The notes: generated from the sequence alone by a model not told the origin. Shown: positions 1-6,109, numbered from the stretch's first letter. The stretch: 18,186 nucleotides of DNA from CAZONU01 sp965370045 (GCA_965370045.1 CBDUSI010000091.1:1-18186), one strand, 5' to 3'. Numbers and translations: made by a program.

Positions 1-1
1 G

Positions 2-232
2 ACCGGCACTCGTGACCTATACATTTCCGTCGTGGTCCATAAGGCCTTCGTGGCCATCGACGAGCAGGGCACCGAGGCCGCCGCGGCCACTGCCGTGGTC
101 ATGGCGAGAAAAGGCAAGCCTCGCTACCCGATCTTCCGGGCGGACCGCCCCTTCGTGTTCCTGATTCGCGACAGGAAGACCGGCAGCATCCTCTTCCTGG
201 GCCGGGTGGTGAACCCCAAGTCCAAGGCGTAA
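2..232 (+). CDS. Serpin, C-terminal part (5' end outside window)
   Basis: The open frame enters from the left edge, so the start lies upstream. The 76 visible residues match the end of the serpin fold: DLYISVVVHKAFVAID leads into the reactive-centre hinge EQGTEAAAAT, followed by the loop and the signature FRADRPFVFLIRDRKTGSIL-FLGRVVNP. Hinge residues P17-P8 are small and Thr/Ala-rich, as in inhibitory serpins that insert the loop after cleavage. Counting as in alpha1-antitrypsin puts P2-P1 at Arg-Lys, so a trypsin-like target is plausible. The loop is about two residues longer than in antitrypsin, so P1 is uncertain. Serpins trap target proteases covalently. Localisation cannot be judged because the N-terminus is missing. 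The gene ends at TAA 230-232 just before a terminator. Confidence 0.93.
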   Translation, partial: TGTRDLYISVVVHKAFVAIDEQGTEAAAATAVVMARKGKPRYPIFRADRPFVFLIRDRKTGSILFLGRVVNPKSKA

Positions 233-245
233 GCGAAAGAAAGAG

Positions 246-280
246 CGGACCGGGGAGGCCTCTCCCCGGTCCGTTTCGTT
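246..280. terminator. Bidirectional intrinsic terminator between convergent genes
   Basis: A perfect 11-bp stem (246-256 with 263-273, loop 257-262) is followed on the plus strand by GTTTCGTTTTC. On the minus strand it is followed by a T-rich stretch from the complement of 233-244. It sits between the serpin stop at 232 and the minus-strand stop at 289, so it can end both transcripts. Confidence 0.85.
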
Positions 281-288
281 TTCGGCGG

Positions 289-1254
289 CTACTCGTACTC
301 GACGCCCGAGAAGGACTCCCTGTACATTTCATATGTCCGGCGCCAGGCGGCGGCGGCCAGTTGGTCGGTCTGCCCGGCGATGTGCTCGCGGAGGGACGGG
401 CCGGCGGCGGCGTAGGCCACGTAGGTCTCGGCCACGAACTCGCTGACCAGGAACTGCTGGTAGACCTTGCGGCTCTCGGCGTCGAGCAGGAACTCCAGCC
501 CGAAGAGCGCACCGGCCTCGGCGATGGGCGCGTGCAGCCTGGCCAGCTCGTCGATCTGAGCATCGGAAAACGCCGCCTCGTGGGCGTGGCCCATCTCGTG
601 AATAAATAGGCCGATCATGGTCCGCTTGGCCCCGCCCAGCGCGAAGTCGTAGATATAGACCCGGCCCTTCTCGTAGGCGCTGGCCTTGGCCGAGGACGGG
701 CCCCAGCCGCCCAGCTGCAGCGCGGCGAAGTCCTCTCGCTGCAGGTGCTCCTTGGGCAGTTCGTGGAGGATGTCCAGCGCCGTGCGGTAGGTCCAGCCGC
801 GCTTGGGCAGGTACTCGGCCGGCAGGCGCGGGGCGAACTTGTGCCCCATGTTCCAGAGTTCCACCTGGTTGGCGGCCAGGAGCCCGGCCAGCTCTTCGAA
901 AGCCTCTATATCTTCGGGCTCCTCGGGGATGCCCTCGCGCACCTTCCAGGCCTGGTAGGCATGGTAGTCGCTCTCGCCCGTCGGGCGCCAGGTGGTGCTG
1001 GAGCCGCCCTTGAGGCTGCCGCCCAGGCGCCAGCCGTCGCTGAAGGGGAAGACGCTCTGCCCGAAGCGGAAGTCGCGTTCCAGCTCGGCGGTGAGGCCGG
1101 GGACCTGCCCGACCAGCGTGCTCCAGGGCCGGTCCAGGGCGCGGGCCTCCTGGGGCATGCGCCGGAAGTGGCTCGGGGACGCGGCCGGCTCCGAGCCCTC
1201 CCCGGGCAAAGGGAAGAGGCGCGCCTCCTCGGGCGCGTCGCCGGGAGGGGTCAA
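289..1254 (-). CDS. HExxH zinc-metallopeptidase-like protein (gluzincin type)
   Basis: 321 residues, no signal peptide, so probably cytoplasmic. The motif HEMGH (H219, E220, H223) lies in a hydrophobic helix context (LFIHEMGHAHE). About 50 residues later EFVAETYVAY offers E276 (or E272) as a third zinc ligand, the gluzincin pattern. The layout HExGH...EF-AE-Y loosely recalls anthrax-lethal-factor-like peptidases, but I cannot place it in a named family and the N-terminal 200 residues are unrecognised. Start choice: TTG at 1254 overlaps the TGA of the STAS gene (TTGA) and has GGAGG about 10 nt upstream. A longer frame to 1308 exists but would lie deep inside the STAS gene. Last gene of a three-gene operon; substrate unknown. 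Confidence 0.75.
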   Translation of the reverse strand: MTPPGDAPEEARLFPLPGEGSEPAASPSHFRRMPQEARALDRPWSTLVGQVPGLTAELERDFRFGQSVFPFSDGWRLGGSLKGGSSTTWRPTGESDYHAYQAWKVREGIPEEPEDIEAFEELAGLLAANQVELWNMGHKFAPRLPAEYLPKRGWTYRTALDILHELPKEHLQREDFAALQLGGWGPSSAKASAYEKGRVYIYDFALGGAKRTMIGLFIHEMGHAHEAAFSDAQIDELARLHAPIAEAGALFGLEFLLDAESRKVYQQFLVSEFVAETYVAYAAAGPSLREHIAGQTDQLAAAAWRRTYEMYRESFSGVEYE

Positions 1255-1607
1255 GCCTGCTGTTCCTCCGCGGTGAGCTGCCGTTCGGCCTCCTCCCGGC
1301 TGGTGCACAGCGCCAGGAGCTGGTTCAGGCCGGCCACCTCCATGAGCAGGTGAATGCGTTCGCCCGGTGCGGCTACCGCCATCCGCCCGCCGCCGGAGCG
1401 CACCTTTTGCAGCAGGACGATGACCACGCCCAGCGCCGTGCTGGTCATGTAGTCCACCGCGGAGAGGTCAAGCAGCAGCGCCGTGGCCCCTTCGGCCAGG
1501 TGCGGCTTGATCTGCTCGCAGAGGCTGTCGGCCTCCTCCTTGGCCAGGCGCCCCTCCGGGGCGGCCACCAACATATCTCCGCGGCGAGTTACCGTTTCGG
1601 ATCCCAC
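1251..1607 (-). CDS. STAS-domain protein, anti-sigma-factor antagonist-like
   Basis: 118 residues covering a single STAS domain. The core LLLDLSAVDYMTSTALGVVI aligns with the SpoIIAA/RsbV phosphorylation loop. The aspartate just before the phosphorylatable serine is Thr55 here, Ser56 occupies the phospho-serine position, and Ala replaces the usual Gly at 58. In the family, dephosphorylated antagonists bind an anti-sigma kinase and free a sigma factor. No cognate kinase or phosphatase is in the window, so the partner is unknown. Starts at GTG with GGAGG 7 nt upstream. It ends in a TTGA overlap with the downstream metallopeptidase, so the two are probably translationally coupled and may share a regulatory circuit (inference). 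Confidence 0.88.
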   Translation of the reverse strand: MGSETVTRRGDMLVAAPEGRLAKEEADSLCEQIKPHLAEGATALLLDLSAVDYMTSTALGVVIVLLQKVRSGGGRMAVAAPGERIHLLMEVAGLNQLLALCTSREEAERQLTAEEQQA

Positions 1608-1657
1608 GGGAGCACCTCCGGTCTCCGGCGACGGTCAGAGTTCGGCGCCGGCGGAAC

Positions 1658-2521
1658 TCAGAATACGTCCAGGATCTCGGCGGCCAGCTTGAAGCCGCTT
1701 GCCGCCGCGCCGCCCGGGTCGCGGGCCACGGACGTCTCTGGCAGGCGCACGGTCACCCAGCCGCTGTACTTGGCGGCGTGGGCCGCGTCCACGAAACGTT
1801 CGAGCTTCACGCCGCCCTTGCCGAGTTCCACGCGGGCGGGCGCGGAGCGCTCGGGGGACTTGGCCTTCCTGCTCTTCTTGACCTTGCCCTTTGCGGCCGG
1901 CTTGCGCTTCCGGACCCGGGGCTTGGCCAGGTCGCTGATATAGAGGTGTCCCAGGCGGTTCCGGTACTTCTTGAAGAAGGTCGGAGGCGAGAGCTTGCCC
2001 GTCTCCAGGAAGGCGGAGTCCACCGCCAGGGGCAGGGACTTCACCGTGAAACCCTTGAGCAGCTTCTCGAGTTCCGTGCGCGTCGAGCAGATGGTGCCCG
2101 GCTGAGGGTTGAGCGCCAGGCGGATGCCGGACTCCGCGCAGCGCTTGCCCACCTCGGCCAGCAGATTGGTGAACAGCAGCCACTCCTCCTCGATGCTCTC
2201 GGCGTCGTAGGGCGGCGGGGTGACCACCAGCAGCTTGCCCTCCATGCCGACGAGGAAGCGGGCCACGTTGAGGCAGCGCTCGGACTCCTCCTCGGCGCTG
2301 CCGCCGGAGAGCTGGCGCACCGGGGTGCGGATGGTTACCAGGCTGAGGCTCTCGGCCTCGAGCATCTCCTGGAGGATGTGGATGCGGTCTTCGAAGTGGG
2401 GGACCAACTCCACGCCGGCCTCGACCCCGGCGAACCCGGCGCGGCGGATGTCGGTAAGTGCGTTGACGAAACCGGCGACGCCCCAGAGCGTTGCGTCGCA
2501 GGCCAGTTCCGTGTTGCTCAT
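1658..2521 (-). CDS. Sugar-phosphate isomerase/epimerase-like TIM-barrel protein
   Basis: 287 residues with the xylose-isomerase-like / AP-endonuclease-2 pattern: GFAGVEAG near residue 30, LALNPQPGT at 135-143, LAVDSAFLETGKL at 165-177, HLYISDLAK at 192-200, ELGKGGVKLERF at 232-243, and a final strand GWVTVRL. Several family metal ligands look replaced: the usual Glu before the N-x-x-G turn is Asn138, the His of the VD-x-x-H step is Phe171, and the last-strand acidic residue is Arg259. D168, H192 and D197 remain. Catalysis may therefore differ or be lost (inference). A lysine/arginine-rich segment, residues 202-224, is inserted between HLYISDLAK and ELGKG, where the family has a short loop. 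First gene of the minus-strand operon, 50 nt before the STAS gene. The ATG has no Shine-Dalgarno but a TATAAT box directly upstream. Confidence 0.8.
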   Translation of the reverse strand: MSNTELACDATLWGVAGFVNALTDIRRAGFAGVEAGVELVPHFEDRIHILQEMLEAESLSLVTIRTPVRQLSGGSAEEESERCLNVARFLVGMEGKLLVVTPPPYDAESIEEEWLLFTNLLAEVGKRCAESGIRLALNPQPGTICSTRTELEKLLKGFTVKSLPLAVDSAFLETGKLSPPTFFKKYRNRLGHLYISDLAKPRVRKRKPAAKGKVKKSRKAKSPERSAPARVELGKGGVKLERFVDAAHAAKYSGWVTVRLPETSVARDPGGAAASGFKLAAEILDVF

Positions 2522-2529
2522 GGTGCGGC

Positions 2530-2557
2530 ATTATAGTGCGGCCGCGCCCGGGCGCAA
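2530..2557 (-). promoter_or_regulatory. Promoter for the minus-strand operon, probably leaderless
   Basis: On the minus strand TTGCGC (2557-2552) and a perfect TATAAT (2535-2530) are separated by 16 nt. Only 8 nt lie between the -10 box and the A of the ATG at 2521, so transcription should begin at or next to the start codon. No Shine-Dalgarno fits in that space, which agrees with a leaderless message. Confidence 0.65.
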
Positions 2558-2570
2558 GTCGAGAGAAGGC

Positions 2571-2599
2571 TGGCGTCCTGCCCCGCTCGTGCCTAGAAT
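2571..2599 (+). promoter_or_regulatory. Probable promoter with near-leaderless start
   Basis: TAGAAT at 2594-2599 lies 11 nt before the ATG at 2611, leaving a leader of about 5 nt. A weak -35 candidate TGGCGT (2571-2576) sits 17 nt upstream. The start codon has no clear Shine-Dalgarno. It is arranged back-to-back with the minus-strand promoter in the same 89-nt gap. Confidence 0.4.
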
Positions 2600-2610
2600 A
2601 GCAGGCTGCC

Positions 2611-3000
2611 ATGGACAGCGACACATCGCAAGAGCCGGTCCGCGTCTGCGAAGGCTGCGGGGCACACCTCACTGCCGACCAGCGGTCCTGCCCGGCGTGC
2701 GGCGGACCGCGGTCGGCCGAGGCCCCCCGCCGGAAGGTGGGCTTCGCGATCCTCAAGTTCGCAGCGGAATTCGTTATCATAACCATGATCGTGTCCCTGG
2801 CATGTTTCGCATACGTGTGGCTCCGGGGAGATCCACCCGCCGACCGCGAAGCATTGGAGCAGGTGGCGCTCTTCTCCGTCGCGGGCGGGGCCTCGGTCGC
2901 CCTGCTTCGCGCGGCCAGCATGGCGCTCGGCAGACACTTGAAACGGCGCATGGCTCAGAGGGTGCGAGGAAGCTCCGCGGATCGCCAGCTCGACCGTTGA
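2611..3000 (+). CDS. Small zinc-ribbon membrane protein, function unknown
   Basis: 129 residues. An N-terminal zinc ribbon has four cysteines (C13, C16, C27, C30; spacing CEGC-x10-CPAC). A strong membrane helix follows at about residues 45-71 (AILKFAAEFVIITMIVSLAC), then a second hydrophobic stretch at 84-107 that may also cross the membrane, and a basic tail (KRRMAQRVRG). The ribbon is probably cytoplasmic if the positive-inside rule holds. Such ribbons bind Zn and often mediate protein or nucleic-acid contacts; the partner is unknown. The next recognisable gene downstream is the dehydratase remnant, so the protein may be the first gene of that transcript. Confidence 0.75.
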   Translation: MDSDTSQEPVRVCEGCGAHLTADQRSCPACGGPRSAEAPRRKVGFAILKFAAEFVIITMIVSLACFAYVWLRGDPPADREALEQVALFSVAGGASVALLRAASMALGRHLKRRMAQRVRGSSADRQLDR

Positions 3001-3010
3001 CGGGCATTTC

Positions 3011-3054
3011 CGCCCGCGTAGAATCGCGGGCGCCGGCCGGATGATTTTCCGGCC
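3011..3054 (+). other. Two adjacent hairpins after the zinc-ribbon gene
   Basis: An 8-bp perfect stem (3011-3018 with 3025-3032, loop TAGAAT) is followed directly by a 6-bp stem (3035-3040 with 3049-3054, loop ATGATTTT). Neither is followed by a U-tract, so neither is a convincing intrinsic terminator. They may be an mRNA-end or processing structure between this gene and the remnant downstream. Confidence 0.4.
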
Positions 3055-3059
3055 CCTGC

Positions 3060-3173
3060 CGTAGGAGAGTCAAAGCCGGCGAGATGGTGGTCGTCCCCGT
3101 GGACCTGATCCTCACCCAGGACGGCACTGGGCCGCGGGCCGGCGAGGTCGCCGACCATCGAGAGTTCTTCTAA
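3060..3173 (+). pseudogene. Core-deleted remnant of aconitase-superfamily large subunit (LeuC/HacA-like)
   Basis: The frame reads RRRVKAGEMVV, then VPVDLILTQDGTGP, then RAGEVADHREFF and a stop at 3171-3173. The first part matches the N-terminus of 3-isopropylmalate/homoaconitate dehydratase large subunits, where GRxVKxGExVxxxVDLxLxxDxT is typical around residues 15-40. The last part resembles their usual C-terminus, a GExxDPREFL-like tail. A normal subunit has roughly 400 or more residues, so almost all of it, including the cluster cysteines, is missing while both ends stay in one frame. The first dozen or so residues are not recognisable either. An in-frame ATG at 3084 could still give a 29-residue peptide. 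The identification of the N-terminal motif is fairly firm; the C-terminal match is weaker. Confidence 0.6.
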
Positions 3174-3196
3174 GAGGGGGGAGCGGAAAGGGAGCT

Positions 3197-4084
3197 ATGC
3201 TCAAGGCGATATGTCCGGAGTGCGGCCAGAAAGTAAGCGCACCCGACAATATGGCTGGCAAGGCGGGAAAGTGTCCGAAGTGCGCGGCGAGGGTCGAGTT
3301 TGCAGCGGAAGCGCTTTCAGTTGTTGCCAGCCAGCAGGAGAAGGCCGTGCCCGGTGGTGCTGAGAACGCTCCAATGCCTCTGGGCGAATCACTGAGACAA
3401 CTTTTCAACGGACCTGTGTTCAAGAGGAGAAAGCCCGGGCCGTTGACGCCGGCAGAGAGGCTACTCGCGTTTGGGGTCGGCCTGCCGGGACTTGCTATCG
3501 TGGTTGCCCTCATTGTGTGCCTGAGCCTGCCGAAAGAGGTGCCCGAGGAAGTGTACGTGGGAAGAGCGGCGGGGATAGTCAAGAGTCTTCACCTTTCTTA
3601 TGAATGCCTCCGCATGTTCGGATTGACCGGCCGGCGCATCGCTTCCCATGGATCATTCGTGCAACGGGAACTGCTTGTGAATCAAATCAAGTCGTGTGAA
3701 GCCACACACACGATGTGGTTTCTATTGGCGCATCCCGACTCCAATAGGCGTGATGAGAATGGCGCTCTCCATTCCACTCACTACGAGACGGTGGGGGCGC
3801 TTTCCTTCGTACTTGCGCGGGACGACGCTGTTTGGGCTCGCTTCCCAGACGTATCTCTTCCCGGTAGGCCGAGTCGGAAGGATAAGAGGATAGCCAACTA
3901 CAAGAAAGGCTATGCCGCAGGCCTCCTGACCTTTCGGGACATGGGACGCAAGTTTCTGAAGGACAGCGAAGTTGACAGGAGAGTCGCTGTGTGCAAGAAG
4001 AAGGATCCGAAGACATGGTGCGAACCGGGCTTTGAGGAGGGATTCAGGGACGGGCTCTGGAACAGATCGCCCAAGTACAAGTAG
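3197..4084 (+). CDS. Zinc-ribbon, single-pass membrane protein of unknown function
   Basis: 295 residues. An N-terminal zinc ribbon CPECGQ...GKCPKC (C6, C9, C26, C29) is of the kind common at the N-termini of planctomycete membrane proteins. A linker is followed by one membrane helix at about 91-110 (AFGVGLPGLAIVVALIVCLS). The C-terminal 180 residues are unrecognised; they contain two similar motifs, KKGYAAGLLTFRDMG (236-250) and PGFEEGFRDGLWN (277-289), which may be a degenerate G-x-x-x-G repeat. GC is much lower than in flanking genes and codon use differs, suggesting horizontal origin. Start ATG follows a purine-rich stretch (GGGGGGAG further up, GGGAG immediately upstream). It lies 23 nt after the dehydratase large-subunit remnant. 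Confidence 0.7.
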   Translation: MLKAICPECGQKVSAPDNMAGKAGKCPKCAARVEFAAEALSVVASQQEKAVPGGAENAPMPLGESLRQLFNGPVFKRRKPGPLTPAERLLAFGVGLPGLAIVVALIVCLSLPKEVPEEVYVGRAAGIVKSLHLSYECLRMFGLTGRRIASHGSFVQRELLVNQIKSCEATHTMWFLLAHPDSNRRDENGALHSTHYETVGALSFVLARDDAVWARFPDVSLPGRPSRKDKRIANYKKGYAAGLLTFRDMGRKFLKDSEVDRRVAVCKKKDPKTWCEPGFEEGFRDGLWNRSPKYK

Positions 4085-4121
4085 TCGGTTACTACAAGGT
4101 AGCCCGTTGTGGGAGATAAGC

Positions 4122-4553
4122 GTGACTCATTTCGGATCAGATTCCTTTCGAGCCGAAGTCTGGCGTTTTGTGAAAAGTGAATGGAAGAAGCTTGGAGGGA
4201 CCAAGCAGGCTCGGCCCCCAAAGCATGGGTATAAACTCCGCAATGACAAAACGGGATGGCCAGTTATCTTCGTGGAGTTGAAAGGAGGGTCTGGCTCGGT
4301 TGGTAAACACCCGGAACGTTTCAAGCGGTTCTACATTCTGCGGAGGTACAATGTTGAGAAGTTCAAGTCGGAAATCGCTAAGATAGCAAACGAGTTGGGC
4401 GCCAAAGGGGCGGCCGGAAAACTTTCGGTGAGGCGGCAAATTAAGAACGGCAGGCCGGCTGGCCTGAATTGCGATGTTTCCGACTGGAGGAGTTGGAAGG
4501 CGATCATCAAGGTCGTGCTAACCTGGGCCTGGAGGAGGCAAGACAAGAAATGA
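4122..4553 (+). CDS. Hypothetical protein, 143 residues, low-GC
   Basis: I do not recognise this protein. It is basic, lacks a signal peptide or membrane helix, and contains the strand-like WPVIFVELKGG, a segment FKRFYILRRYNVEKFKSEI, and a Trp-rich tail (SDWRSWKAII, LTWAWRR). VEL-K could suggest a nuclease-type ExK motif, but there is no supporting aspartate pattern, so I do not claim it. GTG at 4122 is preferred because GGGAG sits 6 nt upstream; the same frame is open back to 3972 but overlaps the previous gene. GC is about 47% in the sampled stretch 4141-4200 (28 of 60) against about 80% at 14521-14580. Its stop overlaps the next start (ATGA at 4550). Confidence 0.6.
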   Translation: MTHFGSDSFRAEVWRFVKSEWKKLGGTKQARPPKHGYKLRNDKTGWPVIFVELKGGSGSVGKHPERFKRFYILRRYNVEKFKSEIAKIANELGAKGAAGKLSVRRQIKNGRPAGLNCDVSDWRSWKAIIKVVLTWAWRRQDKK

Positions 4554-4651
4554 CAGAGACAACTAACGGAACCAGCGGTCGCGCATACAAGTTCGGCGAC
4601 AGCGGCGGTTTAGTGGCATGCATCGAGAAGCACGGAGGTCTGGAACTGTAG
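4550..4651 (+). pseudogene. Core-deleted remnant of isopropylmalate/homoaconitate dehydratase small subunit (LeuD/HacB-like)
   Basis: A 33-codon frame whose first half, TSGRAYKFGD, matches the conserved start of small subunits (GRVWKFGDxxDTDxIIPxRYL). Its second half, GGLVACIEKHGGLEL, resembles the usual end of that family (AGGLVxYIKKHG...). The roughly 130 residues between them, with the substrate-binding swivel domain, are absent, and the junction keeps frame. ATG overlaps the stop of the upstream gene (ATGA), with GGAGGAGG about 10 nt upstream. The stop TAG overlaps the GTG start of the next remnant (TAGTG). Short length makes the assignment tentative, but it is supported by the large-subunit remnant 1.4 kb upstream. 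Confidence 0.5.
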
Positions 4652-5022
4652 TGGGGAGCCGTCGCGAGGTCCGCGCCGAAGAGATTACCGGGACCGTTGA
4701 AAAGAGGTCCGCGGAATTGGCCTATGTATGTGGTAGAGAGGAGCTTGCAGCGATTTGCAGGGCCCGGAAGGGCGAAGAGCGCCAGCTGGGTCAGGCGGCG
4801 CTGGACGATCTGCTCAAGAATGCGGAAATAGCTGATACAGTGGAGCTTACGATTTGCCAGGACACCCGCTCGGCGGTTGTTTTCATTAACTGGGGCCAGG
4901 ACGCGCACCTGTTGAGCGGAACGGTCACCGCCCTGGCCGTGCCTCTCGTGGTGGCACCCTGCCACCTGGACTCGCTGCCGGTAGCCATCAATATCGACCG
5001 CCACCGCGAGGTCATGTCATGA
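4651..5022 (+). pseudogene. Internally deleted class I fumarate hydratase (or tartrate dehydratase) alpha subunit
   Basis: 123 residues where about 280 are expected. The N-terminal part matches the family: EVRAEEITGTVEK, LDDLLKNAEIADTVELTICQ and DTRSAVVFINWGQDAHL. In normal proteins the cluster cysteine lies in ICQDTG; here it is C69, followed by Arg instead of Gly. At about residue 88 the frame jumps to the family's C-terminus: SGTVTALAVPLVVAPCHLDS-LPVAINI, equivalent to GGxxTALxVxxxxxxCHxASLPVxxxI, with C104 as another cluster ligand. The missing 150 or so residues carry the third cysteine and most of the active site, so activity is not expected. GTG at 4651 is preferred (GGAGG at 4634-4638); ATG 4618 is an alternative. 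The gene ends in an ATGA overlap with the GNAT gene. Confidence 0.8.
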
Positions 5023-5534
5023 GCGCCGCCCCGGTCATCCGGCCGGCCCGGGCCGAAGACGCGGACAATGCCGCAGACATCGGGGTGCGGGCCCGTGACT
5101 CCATGTGGAAGGCCCGGCGCGGCCTCCTGGGGGATGAGATATACGGCTCGGCCTACGACGACGTGGTCGAGGCCAAGCGCCGCTCGCTCATGAAGCTGGT
5201 CGGCGGTAACCTCGAACAGACCCTGGTCGCTGAGGTGGACGGCAGGATGCTCGGTTTTCTGTGCTGGAGCATCTGGCCCAACGGGCAGGTCGGGGAAATC
5301 CTGGAGGTCACTGTCGACCCGGACCGTCATGGCCGGGGAATTGGCACCGCTCTCTGCCGCGAGGCGCTGAAGCTCTTCCGCGAGATGGGATGCCCGACGG
5401 CCACGGTCAAGACCGGCGGCGACGACGGGCACGCGGTGGCCCGGGGACTCTACGAGAAGCTGGGCTTCGGGCCGACGCTCCCGTGGGTGCAGTACTTCCG
5501 GAAGCTTGAGGGGGAAGGCCGCGATGGCGGCTGA
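5019..5534 (+). CDS. GNAT-family N-acetyltransferase
   Basis: 171 residues, intact. The N-terminus VIRPARAEDADNAADI is a typical GNAT beginning. Central strands LVAEVDGRMLGFLCW lead into VGEILEVTVDPDRHGRGIGT, where RHGRGIGT (103-110) is the acetyl-CoA pyrophosphate-binding motif A. The end carries the motif B pattern ARGLYEKLGF (141-150). The enzyme should transfer an acetyl group from acetyl-CoA to an amine. The substrate is not predictable, though the overall pattern is RimI-like. It is the only intact gene between two damaged fumarase genes: its ATG overlaps the alpha remnant's stop, and its last 11 nt overlap the beta start. Its survival suggests selection to keep it expressed (inference). 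Confidence 0.9.
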   Translation: MSAAPVIRPARAEDADNAADIGVRARDSMWKARRGLLGDEIYGSAYDDVVEAKRRSLMKLVGGNLEQTLVAEVDGRMLGFLCWSIWPNGQVGEILEVTVDPDRHGRGIGTALCREALKLFREMGCPTATVKTGGDDGHAVARGLYEKLGFGPTLPWVQYFRKLEGEGRDGG

Positions 5535-6109
5535 GCAGATCGAGGTCAGCACTCCCTTCAGCGAGGTGCTGGTCCGCTCCCTGCGCGCCGGTCAGAAGCT
5601 GCTGATTTCGGGAGGGGCATACAGCTGCCGGGACGTCGCCCACAATGCGGATAGTCGAGGCGATAGGCTCCGGGGGCGAACTGCCTTTTGACCCGGACGG
5701 CCAGATCGTCTACTACGCGGGGCCCACGCCAGCTCGTCCGGGGAATGCGGTTGGCGCCATGGGGCCGACCACCAGCTACCGCATGGACTCTTATGTCGAA
5801 CCGCTCCTGAAGCTCGGACTTCGAGGTATGGTAGGCAAGGGGGTCCGTGACCCCAAGATGAAGGAGTTGCTCACCACCTACGGCGCGGTCTACCTGCTGG
5901 TGACGGGTGGGGCGGCAGCGCTTCTGGCTTCGTGCATCAAGGCTGCCGAGATCATCGCTTATCCGGAACTGGGGCCCGAGGCGGTTCGACGACTGGAACT
6001 TTCTTCCTTTCCGGCTTACGTGGCTTACGACACGGTAGGAGGCGACCTCTACGAAGAAGGCCAGTCCGAGTGGCGCGCCAGATTGCAGGAGCAGCCGCCC
6101 CAGGGGTGA
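5524..6109 (+). pseudogene. Class I fumarate hydratase (tartrate dehydratase) beta subunit with one-base frameshift
   Basis: The frame from ATG 5524 gives EQIEVSTPFSEVLVRSLRAG and SGGAYSCRDVAH, then goes wrong. A second frame (ATG 5645 onward) continues with RIVEAIGSGGELPFDPDGQ, VYYAGPTPARPG, GPTTSYRMDSY, GMVGKG, and ends AYDTVGGDLYEEGQSEW. Removing T5646 turns CACAATGCGG into CAC-AAG-CGG, giving DVAHKRIVEAI, exactly the family sequence. The restored protein is 194 residues, normal length, with the conserved GPTPARPG and GPTTSYRMD motifs. The site is not a slippery heptamer, so programmed frameshifting is unlikely. This is either a true inactivating insertion or a sequencing error. The alpha partner beside it is internally deleted, which favours decay. 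GGGGAAGG lies 6-7 nt upstream of the start. Confidence 0.88.

Noticed and set aside
1778..2536. Long plus-strand open frame (252 residues) opposite the TIM-barrel gene.
   Set aside because: Antisense shadow in GC-rich DNA; the minus-strand frame has recognisable family motifs and a promoter.
5640..5650. Programmed ribosomal frameshift in the fumarase beta gene.
   Set aside because: No slippery heptamer or stimulatory hairpin is apparent, and removing one base restores the conserved sequence precisely.
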